Assembly: GCF_900605015.1 (NCBI RefSeq)
Contig: NZ_LR027574.1
Coordinates: 166,076 to 230,075 of the forward strand
Length of the DNA stretch: 64,000 nucleotides
Direction of reading: 5' to 3'
Source: Olsenella sp. Marseille-P4559
GTDB taxonomy: Bacteria > Actinomycetota > Coriobacteriia > Coriobacteriales > Atopobiaceae
Shown here: in pieces, positions 49,790-58,931 of the stretch
Position numbering within the stretch: position 1 is the first letter of the stretch
Layout: every line of letters begins with the position of its first letter
Made by a program: the position numbers and the translations under genes
The notes under the pieces: model-generated
Database searches by the model: none
The model's input: the letters and a program-made list of their open reading frames with translations, nothing else
Told to the model about the DNA's origin: nothing

Positions 49790-52758
49790 TTGCGGCCCCT
49801 CTTCCCACCCTTGTTGTGCCTCTCGTGCTTGTTGGACCTGCCGTGGCCCTTGTTCTTTCCCTTCCCGTGCTTCCTGGACGCACGCCTGTCCTTGCATCCG
49901 CGTTTGGTGACATCTTCTGGTTCGCCCTGCGTGGCCGGTGCCGCGGAGGTGGTCAGAGGGGTCTCTGCCTCTTCGACCTCGGGCTCAAGCGGTCGCTCCT
50001 CAAGCGGCTGGGTTGCCGAGGGCGCCCCGCCGCGCACGATGGTGGGTGCCTCGGCGTCGTCTGGGCTACCGCTGTGGGTGTCGATGAACTTGCGCAGCGC
50101 GAGTGTCGTCTGCGCGGCGTCGTTGCTCGCCGACTGTGCAGTCTCGGCATGCTTTGCCTGGACGCCCTGGACCGCGGCGCTCACGCGACGGTGCAGGCGC
50201 TCGAGGGGAGAGGCAAAGTACTCGTTGTCGAGCTGGTCTCCCAAGAGCCTGTACATTTCGTCCTTCGAGAGGCTAACCACGGCGGTCTTCCTGTGCATGG
50301 ACTCGTGGAGGTACTCGACGATGATGAGCGCCGTGCAGAGAAGCACCAGGCAGACAATCCACACGATGAACCAGGGCAGCTTGTTGCCCACCGAGAACAT
50401 GATGAGGGAAAGCCCTAGGGGCAGTGCCAGGAGCAGCACGAACCCAACACGGATGAGGTGCGGATAGGCAGCGTCGAACTGCGCCGCGCGGCGCGTGATC
50501 TGCGTGCGGTACTCGTCGGTATGCATAAGGGCCTTGATGAGCGAGGAGATGCGGTAGTGCTCGACCTCGATGCCGTCTCGCTCGCAGATCATGAGGTCCG
50601 TCTCGGCAAGCTTCTTGTCAAAGAGCGAGTTGATGTTCAAGAGGTGCCTGCGCCAGCCCACGCCAATGAGCAGGGCAGGGACAAGGTAGAGCAGAAGCAT
50701 CCAGATGTCCTGCGCAAAGTAGTTGCCATAGTAGCCCGCAATGGTCTCGCGCATGGCGCGGATACCGTACGTGAAGGGCAGCCAGGGGTTTATCGCCCGG
50801 TAGAAGCCAGGCATCATTTCGATGGGGTAGGTGCCCGAGGAGCCGGGAATCTGCAGGATGACGAGAAGCACGCAGAGGGCCTTGCCGATGTGCTTGAACG
50901 CAACGGCGAAGGCGAAGATGATGTTCACGTAGACGATCGACTCGATGACGCCCGTGAAGACAAAGGCGACGGGATCGATGCACTGGATGCCCAGCATGAG
51001 GTCACCCACGGTACAGATGACGCCCTGAAGGGTGCCGAGCACGAGGAAGAGCAGAAGCCTGCCAAAGTAGCCCTGCCAGGGGGCAAAGCCACCTTCGATG
51101 TCCTCCTCGTCCACCTCGGCCTTGTAGATGGCGATAAGGACAAAGCCGCCAACCCACAGGGCGAGGTTCGTGTAGAAGGGCGCCACGCCCGAGCCATAGT
51201 TGGCAACGGGGAAGACGGCCTCGGAGTCAAGCTGCACGGGCGACGACATGAACGACGCAATACCGGAGGCGTCGAGGCCCAACAGCTGGTCCACACGCGA
51301 GAGGGCCTCGGAGCTCTGGATGGCTGAGAGGTCCGTGGCCACGTCACCAAGGGTCGAGCCCATCTCGTCGAGCGACTGCTTGGTGACGGTGAGCGTGTTC
51401 GAGGCCTCGGCGAGCGTGCTGTCGAGCTGCTCCAGCACGCTCTTCGTCTCGGAGATGGTGGGCGAGAGCGCACCAAGCGAGCCGGACAGGCTCTGCGCGG
51501 CGCTCGAGAAGCTGTCGAGGGCGCCGTTGAGTTGGGGGAGCGTATTCTGGCCGAAGCTTGAGTTCACGTCTACGAGCGTGGAGGTGCCTGTCTGGATCGA
51601 CTCGTTCATCGCGTCGGAGAGGTCGGATACTGCATCGTTGGTGTCTCCGATGTCCTCGGCCGCGCGGGAGAGTTCGTCAACCGTCTCCTGCTCCTTGTCG
51701 ACCTGCGCGCTAATCTTGTCCACCGCCTCGTCAAACCTGGGGCGGAGGTCCTCGGGAACCGAGGACGAGAGCGACTCGAGATCGGACACGAGGCGGCGGT
51801 TCTCGTCCACGAGGGACTGCGCCGTGGTAAGGGCGCCCTCCGCCGTGCCCTGGGCCTGGCCAATCTTGCCAGAGATCTTGCCGATTGCCTGGTTTGCGTC
51901 GCCCGAGATGCTTGCGATGCGCGTCGATCCGTCGAGCGCAGCATTGGTGACCGCCGTGGCAAGTGAGGTCGCATCGTCGCGGGATGTGAAGAGGATGCCC
52001 GTTGCCTCGGCGAGGCTGTCGCTTGCCTCGGACGAAGTGGAGTCGAGTTCGTCGAGGGTCGTCTCGGCGTCCTCTATGGCCTCGCGGGCAGCGCTCACGG
52101 TGTTCTGCGCATCGTCCATGTTCGACGAGAGCTCGCCTACGGTGTCCTCGACGCCACGGATGCGCGAGACGATGCTCGCTGACGCCTCCCCGGCGTCTCC
52201 CTTCGCGTCGGTGGCGAGCCCCTGGAGCCTCTCTACCACCACGTTGGTCACGGTTTGGACGAACGTCTCGTTAATCTGCGTCTCCACGGTTGAGGCGCCG
52301 GTGTCCGTGACCTTGGGGGCAATGGGGTTGACCTTCTCATTTACGTAGTAGGTGAGGTCTGGCGAGGCAAGGTCGCCCGTGAGGACCGACGTGAGGTCTT
52401 TGGTGAAGTCGGCGGGAATCACGATGGCGGCATACGAGCGGCCCGAGCTCACTTCCTCGAGTGCGGACTCCTCGTCCATGAAGACCCACTTGAGCTGGGA
52501 GTTTTTGCCCAGCTCCTCTACGACCATGTCACCGGCGTTGATAAAGCCAAGGTCGTCACCAGCGTCTGCACCTTGGTCCTTGTTTACCACGGCGATGCGA
52601 ATGTCCTGCGTGTTCTCGTAGGGGTCCCAGTTCGCCATGATGTTGAACCAAGCGTAGAGAGAGGGAATCACGCATACGCCCAGAGTGACGATAACTGCCA
52701 CGGGGTTGCGCAATATCCTCTTGAGGTCGCGCCATAGAATCTGAAATGACTTGCCCAT
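49786..52758 (-). CDS. YhgE/Pip domain membrane protein, longer copy
   Basis: The 990-residue paralog has VIVTLGVCVIPSLYAWFNI, NWDPYENTQDIRIAVVNKDQG, a long alpha-helical stalk of Ser/Asp/Glu-rich heptads, and C-terminal membrane segments (FYTNLALWVGGFVLIAIYKA, GTYPIEMMPGFYRAINPWLP). It continues past the usual family end with two further membrane segments and a very basic tail (KHGKGKNKGHGRSNKHERHN). I start it at the ATG of MGKSFQILW; longer frames run through unrelated sequence. It is divergent from a tetR gene. Confidence 0.88.
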   Translation of the reverse strand: MGKSFQILWRDLKRILRNPVAVIVTLGVCVIPSLYAWFNIMANWDPYENTQDIRIAVVNKDQGADAGDDLGFINAGDMVVEELGKNSQLKWVFMDEESALEEVSSGRSYAAIVIPADFTKDLTSVLTGDLASPDLTYYVNEKVNPIAPKVTDTGASTVETQINETFVQTVTNVVVERLQGLATDAKGDAGEASASIVSRIRGVEDTVGELSSNMDDAQNTVSAAREAIEDAETTLDELDSTSSEASDSLAEATGILFTSRDDATSLATAVTNAALDGSTRIASISGDANQAIGKISGKIGQAQGTAEGALTTAQSLVDENRRLVSDLESLSSSVPEDLRPRFDEAVDKISAQVDKEQETVDELSRAAEDIGDTNDAVSDLSDAMNESIQTGTSTLVDVNSSFGQNTLPQLNGALDSFSSAAQSLSGSLGALSPTISETKSVLEQLDSTLAEASNTLTVTKQSLDEMGSTLGDVATDLSAIQSSEALSRVDQLLGLDASGIASFMSSPVQLDSEAVFPVANYGSGVAPFYTNLALWVGGFVLIAIYKAEVDEEDIEGGFAPWQGYFGRLLLFLVLGTLQGVICTVGDLMLGIQCIDPVAFVFTGVIESIVYVNIIFAFAVAFKHIGKALCVLLVILQIPGSSGTYPIEMMPGFYRAINPWLPFTYGIRAMRETIAGYYGNYFAQDIWMLLLYLVPALLIGVGWRRHLLNINSLFDKKLAETDLMICERDGIEVEHYRISSLIKALMHTDEYRTQITRRAAQFDAAYPHLIRVGFVLLLALPLGLSLIMFSVGNKLPWFIVWIVCLVLLCTALIIVEYLHESMHRKTAVVSLSKDEMYRLLGDQLDNEYFASPLERLHRRVSAAVQGVQAKHAETAQSASNDAAQTTLALRKFIDTHSGSPDDAEAPTIVRGGAPSATQPLEERPLEPEVEEAETPLTTSAAPATQGEPEDVTKRGCKDRRASRKHGKGKNKGHGRSNKHERHNKGGKRGRK

Positions 52759-52868
52759 GCTCCTCCGCTGCGTGTTGCCCGCCAGAATGCCAGGAACGTA
52801 TTGATTTCCATCGTATATTTCTACACCTGTTGGTATCCCGAACGGCAGCGCATGAGACGTTATAGGCA

Positions 52869-52894
52869 AATTTTTTGAAAACTGCTCAAAAATT
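52869..52894. promoter_or_regulatory. Possible TetR operator between yhgE and tetR genes
   Basis: AATTTTTTGA and TCAAAAATT form an inverted repeat (one extra T) around a 7-base spacer, in the divergent promoter region. TetR-family regulators often bind such sites to control themselves and the divergent gene. Confidence 0.5.
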
Positions 52895-52960
52895 CTGACC
52901 CAGATGGTAGAATTCCGCGTTGTACATGAGCCTGCAAGGTGCGAAGTGGGGCGCAGTTGC

Positions 52961-53773
52961 ATGAGTCTGCTTGACGAGAAGATGACGTCTGAGCTTGCCG
53001 ACAGTTTGAAAAGGGCAAGTGATGCGGCGCGCGCGTCGCTCGAGGAGACTGTTACCAGGCAGACCACGAGGCTGCGCAGCAGCACGAAGACGCGCAAGAG
53101 CGCCGCAACCCGCGAGCGCATCATGGCGGCTGCTACGTCTCTTATGGTCGAGCGCGGCAACACCGACTTCCAGATGAGCGAGGTCTCTGCTCGCTGCAGG
53201 ATGTCCAAAGGTGCCCTCTACTATTACTTTGCCGATAAGGATGCCCTGGTCGAGGCCATCTTCGACAGGTCCATTGACGAGCTTGTGGACTCCGTTGAGG
53301 CGGTAGTTGCCGGTGCCTCCTCTGCGCTTGAGTCGCTTGTGAGTCTCACGCGCGAGCTTACATGCCACATGAGCGCCGGAAGCCCGCTTGCGCTTGCCAT
53401 GGCGCGCGAGGTCATCGACGCCAACAATAATGTCCTGCCGTCCATGGAGACGCACTTCGCGCGCATCATCTCCATCGTGAGCGCCCAGCTCGAGCGCGCC
53501 AAGGGAGAGGGCATGGTGCGCGAGGGCGTAAACAGCCGCCTCGGTGCCGTTGCCATCTCTGGTGCCTTCATCTTTGCAGCGCTCGAGGTGGCAAGCCTCG
53601 GCGATGATGCCCCTACCGGTGACAGGCTCGCGCACTCTCTTATCGACATAGTGCTCAACGGCATGGGGACCGAGACCGCGCATACGGCGCTTGTCTCCGT
53701 GGAATCCGCCGTCGATGCTGGCGGGGCCGCGACGCGGCCGCCCATCACAGCACAACCGTCCGTCTCGGGGTGA
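52961..53773 (+). CDS. TetR-family transcriptional regulator
   Basis: The regulator of about 270 residues has an unusual N-terminal extension of some 50 residues (SLLDEKMTSELADSLKRASD) before the helix-turn-helix (RERIMAAATSLMVERGNTDF, EVSARCRMSKGALYYYFADK). The ligand-binding domain follows and the end is Pro/Thr-rich. I chose the ATG at 52961; an ATG at 52904 overlaps the putative operator. The divergent arrangement suggests it controls the YhgE/Pip pair. Confidence 0.9.
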   Translation: MSLLDEKMTSELADSLKRASDAARASLEETVTRQTTRLRSSTKTRKSAATRERIMAAATSLMVERGNTDFQMSEVSARCRMSKGALYYYFADKDALVEAIFDRSIDELVDSVEAVVAGASSALESLVSLTRELTCHMSAGSPLALAMAREVIDANNNVLPSMETHFARIISIVSAQLERAKGEGMVREGVNSRLGAVAISGAFIFAALEVASLGDDAPTGDRLAHSLIDIVLNGMGTETAHTALVSVESAVDAGGAATRPPITAQPSVSG

Positions 53774-53825
53774 CGAGACGCGGCCGGCGCGCTACCGTTG
53801 TGCGGGCGCGCATCTCGCCCAGGGG

Positions 53826-53853
53826 TTGAGACGCCGCATCTTTCAGTCATAAT
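53826..53853 (+). promoter_or_regulatory. metK promoter
   Basis: TTGAGA at 53826-53831 and CATAAT at 53848-53853 are 16 bases apart. A perfect 8-bp hairpin (GCACGGGC/GCCCGTGC) at 53881-53898 follows in the leader, just ahead of the GGAAAGGA ribosome binding site. Confidence 0.6.
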
Positions 53854-53913
53854 CGAGCGCCGATGCGGCGGTCGTTGTTGGCACGGGCCCGCCCGTGCGG
53901 AAAGGATACTGGA

Positions 53914-55167
53914 ATGGCCCACAAGAACTACTACTTCACCTCGGAGAGCGTAACCGAGGGTCACCCTGACAAAATGTGCGACCAGATCTCCGATGCCATT
54001 GTCGACGCCATTCTCGCCAAGGAGGCAAAGCTCCAGGCAGCGGGCTATGTGGACGCGGACGGCAATCCCGCCAACGTCGACAACGTGCGCTGTGCCGTCG
54101 AGACCTTTGCCACCACCGGTACCGTTGTGGTGATGGGCGAGGTTCGCACCGAGGCCTACGTCGATGTTCAGAAGGTCGTGCGCGAAACGGTGCGTAGCAT
54201 TGGCTACGACCGCGCCAAGTATGGCTTTGACTGCGATACCTGCGGAGTCATCAACATGATCCACGAGCAGAGCCCCGATATTGCGCAGGGTGTCGACGGC
54301 ACCTACGCACGCGCCAACAACACCGACCCGCTGGACAAGATTGGCGCCGGCGACCAGGGCATGATGTTTGGCTATGCCTCCGACGAGACCGACGTTCTCA
54401 TGCCCATGCCCATCTACCTTGCGCAGCGCATGGCCGAGCGCCTGGCGGCCGTCCGCAAGTCTGGCGAGGTTGGCTACCTGCGTCCCGACGGCAAGACCCA
54501 GGTCACGGTGCGCTACGAGGATGACAGGCCTGTCGAGGTCACGGCCATCGTGGTCTCCACGCAGCACGGCGCCAAGGCCGAGCATGGCCAGATTGAGCAC
54601 GACATGGTCGAGCGCGTGATTGCCCCCGTCCTGGATGAGGTTGGTATCAAGTGGCGTGACGCCGACATCTACGTGAATCCCACCGGTCGCTTTGTGGTGG
54701 GTGGCCCCATGGGCGACACAGGCCTTACCGGCCGCAAGGTCATCGTTGACACCTACGGTGGCATGGGCCGCCACGGCGGCGGCTGCTTCTCCGGCAAGGA
54801 TTGCACCAAGGTCGACCGTTCGGCTGCCTACGCTGCGCGTTGGGTTGCCAAGAACGTGGTTGCCGCGGGTCTCGCCCATAAGTGCGAGGTCGAGCTCGCC
54901 TATGCCATCGGCGTCTCTCATCCGTTGTCCATCATGGTCGACACCTTTGGTACCGGCGCGTATGACGACTCCGATATCGAGAAGGCTGTCGAGAAGGTCT
55001 TCGACCTGCGTCCCGGCGCCATCATCCGCGACCTCGACCTTCGCCGCCCGATCTTCCAGAAGACGGCTGCCTATGGTCACTTTGGTCGCAAGGACCCTGA
55101 CTTCACCTGGGAGGCTACGAACCGCGTGGACGAGCTCAAGGCCGCCATCGCCGAGGTTGCCGAGTAG
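53914..55167 (+). CDS. metK: S-adenosylmethionine synthetase
   Basis: MetK makes S-adenosylmethionine from ATP and methionine. The 417-residue protein has [20 protein letters not shown], the methionine/ATP motif [12 protein letters not shown], and the P-loop-like [19 protein letters not shown] near residue 290. The ATG follows GGAAAGGA. A strong terminator follows. Confidence 0.97.
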   Translation: MAHKNYYFTSESVTEGHPDKMCDQISDAIVDAILAKEAKLQAAGYVDADGNPANVDNVRCAVETFATTGTVVVMGEVRTEAYVDVQKVVRETVRSIGYDRAKYGFDCDTCGVINMIHEQSPDIAQGVDGTYARANNTDPLDKIGAGDQGMMFGYASDETDVLMPMPIYLAQRMAERLAAVRKSGEVGYLRPDGKTQVTVRYEDDRPVEVTAIVVSTQHGAKAEHGQIEHDMVERVIAPVLDEVGIKWRDADIYVNPTGRFVVGGPMGDTGLTGRKVIVDTYGGMGRHGGGCFSGKDCTKVDRSAAYAARWVAKNVVAAGLAHKCEVELAYAIGVSHPLSIMVDTFGTGAYDDSDIEKAVEKVFDLRPGAIIRDLDLRRPIFQKTAAYGHFGRKDPDFTWEATNRVDELKAAIAEVAE

Positions 55168-55211
55168 GGATTGCTTGGCCGGTTGTCAGTTTTTTCTCGC
55201 GTGTTTTGGTT

Positions 55212-55251
55212 GCCCCTCCGGTCGCAGCGAGCTGCGACCGGAGGGGCTTTT
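55212..55251 (+). terminator. Rho-independent terminator after metK
   Basis: GCCCCTCCGGTCGCAG and CTGCGACCGGAGGGGC form a perfect 16-bp stem around a CGAG loop, then TTTTT. Confidence 0.95.
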
Positions 55252-55632
55252 TGGTGGGGCGTGATGCGTTTGCCGCTCCCCAGCCTATCGTACGGCTCAT
55301 CGACGTGAATGCGGTGGCCGATGCCCTCGGCCAGGTTGTGGACGCAGCAAACAGGGGAGAGAGAGGATCCTGCTTTCGCGTTTGCTGTCTCTCTGCTCGG
55401 AACTTCTTCGTTTGCAAGGTCCTGCAGCCTGCGAGCAATTCAGGGTTCAATCATATGTGGCAAACTTTGCTAGCATGTATGAAGTAGCTTCAAAGGGCTT
55501 TGAAAGCCTTTCCACTTTTTGAGATTTTCCCATGGGGCTAGGGTGAATTATCACCATGGGGCCATTTGCAAGCTCTTGTGTGTTTCTCCGCAACTCTGGT
55601 CGCATGTTCCTCGCCAAAATCGCATCGAGGGG
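55252..55632. other. Spacer between metK terminator and the PRD regulator
   Basis: No convincing gene. A plus-strand frame ending at 55487 overlaps the terminator and has no recognisable domain. The region becomes AT-rich after 55440 and probably carries the regulator promoter. Confidence 0.4.
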
Positions 55633-57747
55633 ATGTGTGCACACGTGAATGAGCGTACCGTCCAAATCGTACACAGGCTTTCTCAGTCATCTGATGACTG
55701 CACGCTGAGAGGCCTTGCCGAGGAGTTCGGCGTATCTGAGCGTACGATTCGCAATGACATCAAGTCCCTCAATCGTTTTCTTGGCGAGACCTCGATTGAC
55801 GAAATCCATTTTGGTTCTGGTGGCGTGGTAGTCCTTCCCGAGGACTTCCAGCGCGTAGAGGGCTTGCTGCCCGTAAGAGATAACGTTACCTACAAGATGT
55901 CAAGCGACGAGCGCAAGGCCCTGGGTGCTGCGATGCTTGTCGGTTCAACTACGTACGTGACGCTTGCTGACATCGCAGAGCGCTTCTCGGTGAGCCGTGC
56001 CTCAATTCTCAATGACCTCGATGGGATCAAGCAGCTTGTGAGCGGGGCGGGACTTGAGGTTGAGTCCAAGCCAAGCCGCGGTCTCAAAGTCTCTGGCCCC
56101 GAGAGCTTGAGGCGCGACTTCCTGGTTGAGTTTCTTGATGCGAAGACTCCCATCGTCGAGCAATGGCTTCATTTTCCCGAGAACGCGTCCATGCGCGACG
56201 ACGCCATCGTCGTGAAGAAGATCCTCAACGAGCAGTGTCACGCCTTTGGTCTCTTCATGCCTGACTCGACCTTTAGAAAAGCAACCAATGCCCTTTGCAT
56301 TGCGGTGATGAGGAACAGGAAGGGAAAGGCGCTCGACCCGTCTGGGGCCAGATATCGCTCTCGGGAGGTGCAGTGTCCTGGGGACTTTGAGAAGAACGTA
56401 GTTGCCTACGTATCCCAATACTGTTGCATTGATATGGACAGCGGAGAGGTCTCGTATTTCTCAAACCTCCTAAGAGCCCTTCGCTTTCATGGAGACCAGC
56501 AGTTCAGTCTTGATGACCTTCAAGTGCAAAAGATCACAAGGGTCTTCATTCGCTGTATCTCCGAAGAGATATCAGTCGACTTGAATGGTGACTACGATCT
56601 CTTCGAGTACCTCTCTAATCACCTGGAATCGATGTTCACTACCGAACCCTCCCACTTTCCGGAGAATCCTGTGTTGCGGGAAGTGGTCGAGGATCAACCG
56701 ACTGTCCTTGCTTCGGTGCGCAAGAACCTTGACATCCTCGAGGAGTTCGCCGGGCGGGAGATTACCCCTGTCGAGACGATGTACGTAGCCCTTCACATCT
56801 GCGCAGCGTTAGAGCGTCGTAAGAATCGGGGCGTACGTCCTCGCGTGGTTGTGGTTTGTGATGGGGGCATAGGAACCTCGCAGCTGCTGGCTGAGGAGCT
56901 GAGGGGACGGTTTGACATCAGGATCGTTAAGGTCATGCCTGCTCACGATGTCCCCTACATCGACACCTATCGCACGGATCTCGTGATTTCGACGGTGCCA
57001 CTGGAGAACTGCCACGTTGACTCCGTCGTCATTCGACTTCCCATGAACGATCGGGAGTACCAACGAATACGCGAGAAGCTCGGGGGCATCGTGTCGTCAT
57101 CCGACAGGGTGCTTGATGACAGCCCGGAGAGCCTCACCGCCCAAGGGCTTCTGGAGAGAATTGAGCCGATTATTCGGAGGGCGGTTCCGGATAACGAAGA
57201 AGTGCTCAAGGAGGTTCGCCTGGAAGTTCGACGTTATTTCAGGGAGGCACAGCAGCTTGAGGATCAGATTATTGCTCCGTATCTGCATCAGCTGCTCCCG
57301 CCAAGTCACATCAGGCTGGACGTTGAGGCTTCCGATTGGAGAGAGGCCATACGGGAATCCGCACGCCCCCTACTCGAGATGGGATATATAGAGGTGAGAT
57401 ACGCTGACGCCATGGTCGAGGATATGGAGCAGTACGGTCCGTATATGGCCCTCTCGCCTGGCGTGGCAATACCTCATAGCTCGCCTGACAATGGGACCAT
57501 CAAGATGGGGATGAGCATGGTGCGCTTGGCCCATCCGGTGGAGTTTGGCAGCGAAGTGAACGATCCGATAGAGTTCGTGTTTACGCTGAGCGCAGTTGAC
57601 CGGAAAACTCATCTCCGTGCTTTCGCAAATCTCATTGACATGGTTTCGCGGCCAGGAATCCCGCTCTTGAGTGAGTTGAGGAATGCCAGGAATCCAGAAG
57701 AGGCTTCGAAGGTGATTGAACGCTGTGAATTCCAGCTCATAAGCTGA
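55633..57747 (+). CDS. PRD-containing transcriptional regulator with EIIB and EIIA domains (MtlR/LicR type)
   Basis: The 704-residue regulator has an N-terminal helix-turn-helix (LRGLAEEFGVSERTIRNDIK), a second HTH (LADIAERFSVSRASILNDLD), two PRD regions carrying histidines (about 180-395), a galactitol-type EIIB domain (VVVVCDGGIGTSQLLAEEL) and a C-terminal EIIA domain with the phosphorylatable His in SPGVAIPHSSPD. Phosphorylation by the PTS would switch its activity. It precedes the PTS operon, which it likely controls. The ATG at 55633 has GAGGGG very close; the GTG at 55645 is an alternative start. Confidence 0.92.
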   Translation: MCAHVNERTVQIVHRLSQSSDDCTLRGLAEEFGVSERTIRNDIKSLNRFLGETSIDEIHFGSGGVVVLPEDFQRVEGLLPVRDNVTYKMSSDERKALGAAMLVGSTTYVTLADIAERFSVSRASILNDLDGIKQLVSGAGLEVESKPSRGLKVSGPESLRRDFLVEFLDAKTPIVEQWLHFPENASMRDDAIVVKKILNEQCHAFGLFMPDSTFRKATNALCIAVMRNRKGKALDPSGARYRSREVQCPGDFEKNVVAYVSQYCCIDMDSGEVSYFSNLLRALRFHGDQQFSLDDLQVQKITRVFIRCISEEISVDLNGDYDLFEYLSNHLESMFTTEPSHFPENPVLREVVEDQPTVLASVRKNLDILEEFAGREITPVETMYVALHICAALERRKNRGVRPRVVVVCDGGIGTSQLLAEELRGRFDIRIVKVMPAHDVPYIDTYRTDLVISTVPLENCHVDSVVIRLPMNDREYQRIREKLGGIVSSSDRVLDDSPESLTAQGLLERIEPIIRRAVPDNEEVLKEVRLEVRRYFREAQQLEDQIIAPYLHQLLPPSHIRLDVEASDWREAIRESARPLLEMGYIEVRYADAMVEDMEQYGPYMALSPGVAIPHSSPDNGTIKMGMSMVRLAHPVEFGSEVNDPIEFVFTLSAVDRKTHLRAFANLIDMVSRPGIPLLSELRNARNPEEASKVIERCEFQLIS

Positions 57748-57930
57748 GGGATTAAACATCAAAAAGTGAAGTAAGATACATGCTTCGGTGTGTGGCTTAA
57801 TTTTATCGGTGAGCGTAATAATTAGGCCACTTTGCAATAGAAGGACCTACAACCTGCGCAAACAAGTTAGAAGAACATCCTGCAAACATCGTGAAAAAAG
57901 CTAAACAGACTACAAGGCTGCAGGGAATCG

Positions 57931-57944
57931 TGAAGAACCTTTCA
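57931..57944 (+). promoter_or_regulatory. Candidate operator upstream of the PTS operon
   Basis: TGAAGAACCTTTCA is an interrupted palindrome (GTGAA/TTCAC with flanks) in the 286-base gap between regulator and EIIA. It resembles a cre site without the central CG, or it may be the PRD-regulator site. The same gap contains a hairpin (GTGGCTTAATT/AATTAGGCCAC, about 57793-57833), possibly the terminator or attenuator of the regulator gene. Confidence 0.4.
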
Positions 57945-58033
57945 CTAGTGTGCAAGGCTTGTGCCCCATAGAATCTACGTCGACAGGGGGAAGCAAGGCA
58001 TTTGGTGCCTTAGGGCATTCGAGGGGAGGATAG

Positions 58034-58507
58034 ATGCTAGGAAAAGAGATTATCATGCGCGAGCTTGCCGAGATTGGCCTGGACGTAGACGGCTACGAAC
58101 AGGTCTTCGACATTATGGGCGCACGCTTTCTCGAGAAGGGCTATGTCAACGACCGGTACCTTCCCACAATCAAAGAGCGTGAGGCACAGTATCCCACTGC
58201 ATTGCCGGTCGAACCGTATCCCATTGCCATCCCGCACACGATGGCGCAGGCGATCATCAAGCCCTTCATCGCGCCGGTACGTCTTCTGCATACCGTTCCA
58301 TGGGGTGACATGTCTGACCCCGAGAACAAGTTCGACGTAAAGCTCGTCTGCATGTTGGGCTTCAAGGATCCTGGCGAGCACATCGAGCTCCTCCAGATTC
58401 TGATGCATAACTTCCGGAAGCCCGAGTGGGTCAACCCTCTGTTCGAGGCGGAGACCGTGGACGAGTTCTACGACGACTTCGTAAAGATGGAGTGGACGCA
58501 CGACTGA
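58034..58507 (+). CDS. PTS EIIA component, fructose/galactitol type
   Basis: The 157-residue protein is a PTS_EIIA_2 domain with the phosphorylatable His68 in YPIAIPHTM. It passes phosphate from HPr to the EIIB encoded next. The ATG follows GGGGAGGA. Galactitol-type systems have this gene order A, B, C. Confidence 0.9.
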   Translation: MLGKEIIMRELAEIGLDVDGYEQVFDIMGARFLEKGYVNDRYLPTIKEREAQYPTALPVEPYPIAIPHTMAQAIIKPFIAPVRLLHTVPWGDMSDPENKFDVKLVCMLGFKDPGEHIELLQILMHNFRKPEWVNPLFEAETVDEFYDDFVKMEWTHD

Positions 58508-58566
58508 GAGCTTTGCGCAGTGCGGGAAAACAGTCGTTTCTTGGCCGTAGAGAGCAGGAGGAAACC

Positions 58567-58857
58567 ATGACAGCAAAGATAATCGTTGCCTGCGGGAGTG
58601 GTGTTGCCACGTCTCAGACCGTGGCATCCAAAGTCAACCGCATGCTTGACAAAGACAGGATTGACGCACACGTTGAAGCCGTCGATCTCAAGAGTGTCGA
58701 CCGCTATCTCAAGGACGCTGCCGCCTACATCACCATCGTGCGCGACAAGAAGACCTACGACCTTCCCGTCATCGATGGAATTGCATTCCTCACGGGGGTT
58801 GGCCAGAAGCAGCAGTACGAAAAGCTGCTCAAGGCGATTAGGGACCACAAGGGCTGA
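58567..58857 (+). CDS. PTS EIIB component, galactitol type
   Basis: The 96-residue protein begins MTAKIIVACGSGVATSQTVA, with the phosphorylated Cys9 in the P-loop-like CGSGVATS. It has the length and fold of GatB-type EIIB. The GAGCAGGAGG ribosome binding site precedes the ATG. Confidence 0.92.
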   Translation: MTAKIIVACGSGVATSQTVASKVNRMLDKDRIDAHVEAVDLKSVDRYLKDAAAYITIVRDKKTYDLPVIDGIAFLTGVGQKQQYEKLLKAIRDHKG

Positions 58858-58877
58858 GAGGCCTGCGTATGACCCCC

Positions 58878-58898
58878 CGCCTGAGGGCGGGGGCTCGA
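58878..58898 (+). repeat. Hairpin between EIIB and EIIC genes
   Basis: CCCCCGCC and GGCGGGGG pair over 8 bp around TGAG in the 74-base EIIB-EIIC gap. No T-tract follows; it may adjust mRNA stability or relative expression. Confidence 0.6.
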
Positions 58899-58931
58899 AG
58901 AAACAGAACCCATACTGAGAGGTGAGAGCAT

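Noticed and set aside
49148-50467. A long plus-strand frame over the YhgE/Pip genes
   Set aside because: It is antisense to well-supported genes and has low-complexity shadow composition. No start signal.
53774-53913. A known SAM riboswitch before metK
   Set aside because: Hairpins are present but none of the signature cores of SAM-I, SAM-II or SAM-IV classes could be recognised by eye. It is reported only as a leader hairpin.
53224-55080. A 618-residue minus-strand frame across tetR and metK
   Set aside because: It is antisense to metK, whose sequence is unmistakable. No recognisable domain.
55206-55487. A 93-residue plus-strand frame after metK
   Set aside because: It begins within the metK terminator stem, has no ribosome binding site and no recognised domain. 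A minus-strand frame over the same bases is equally open.
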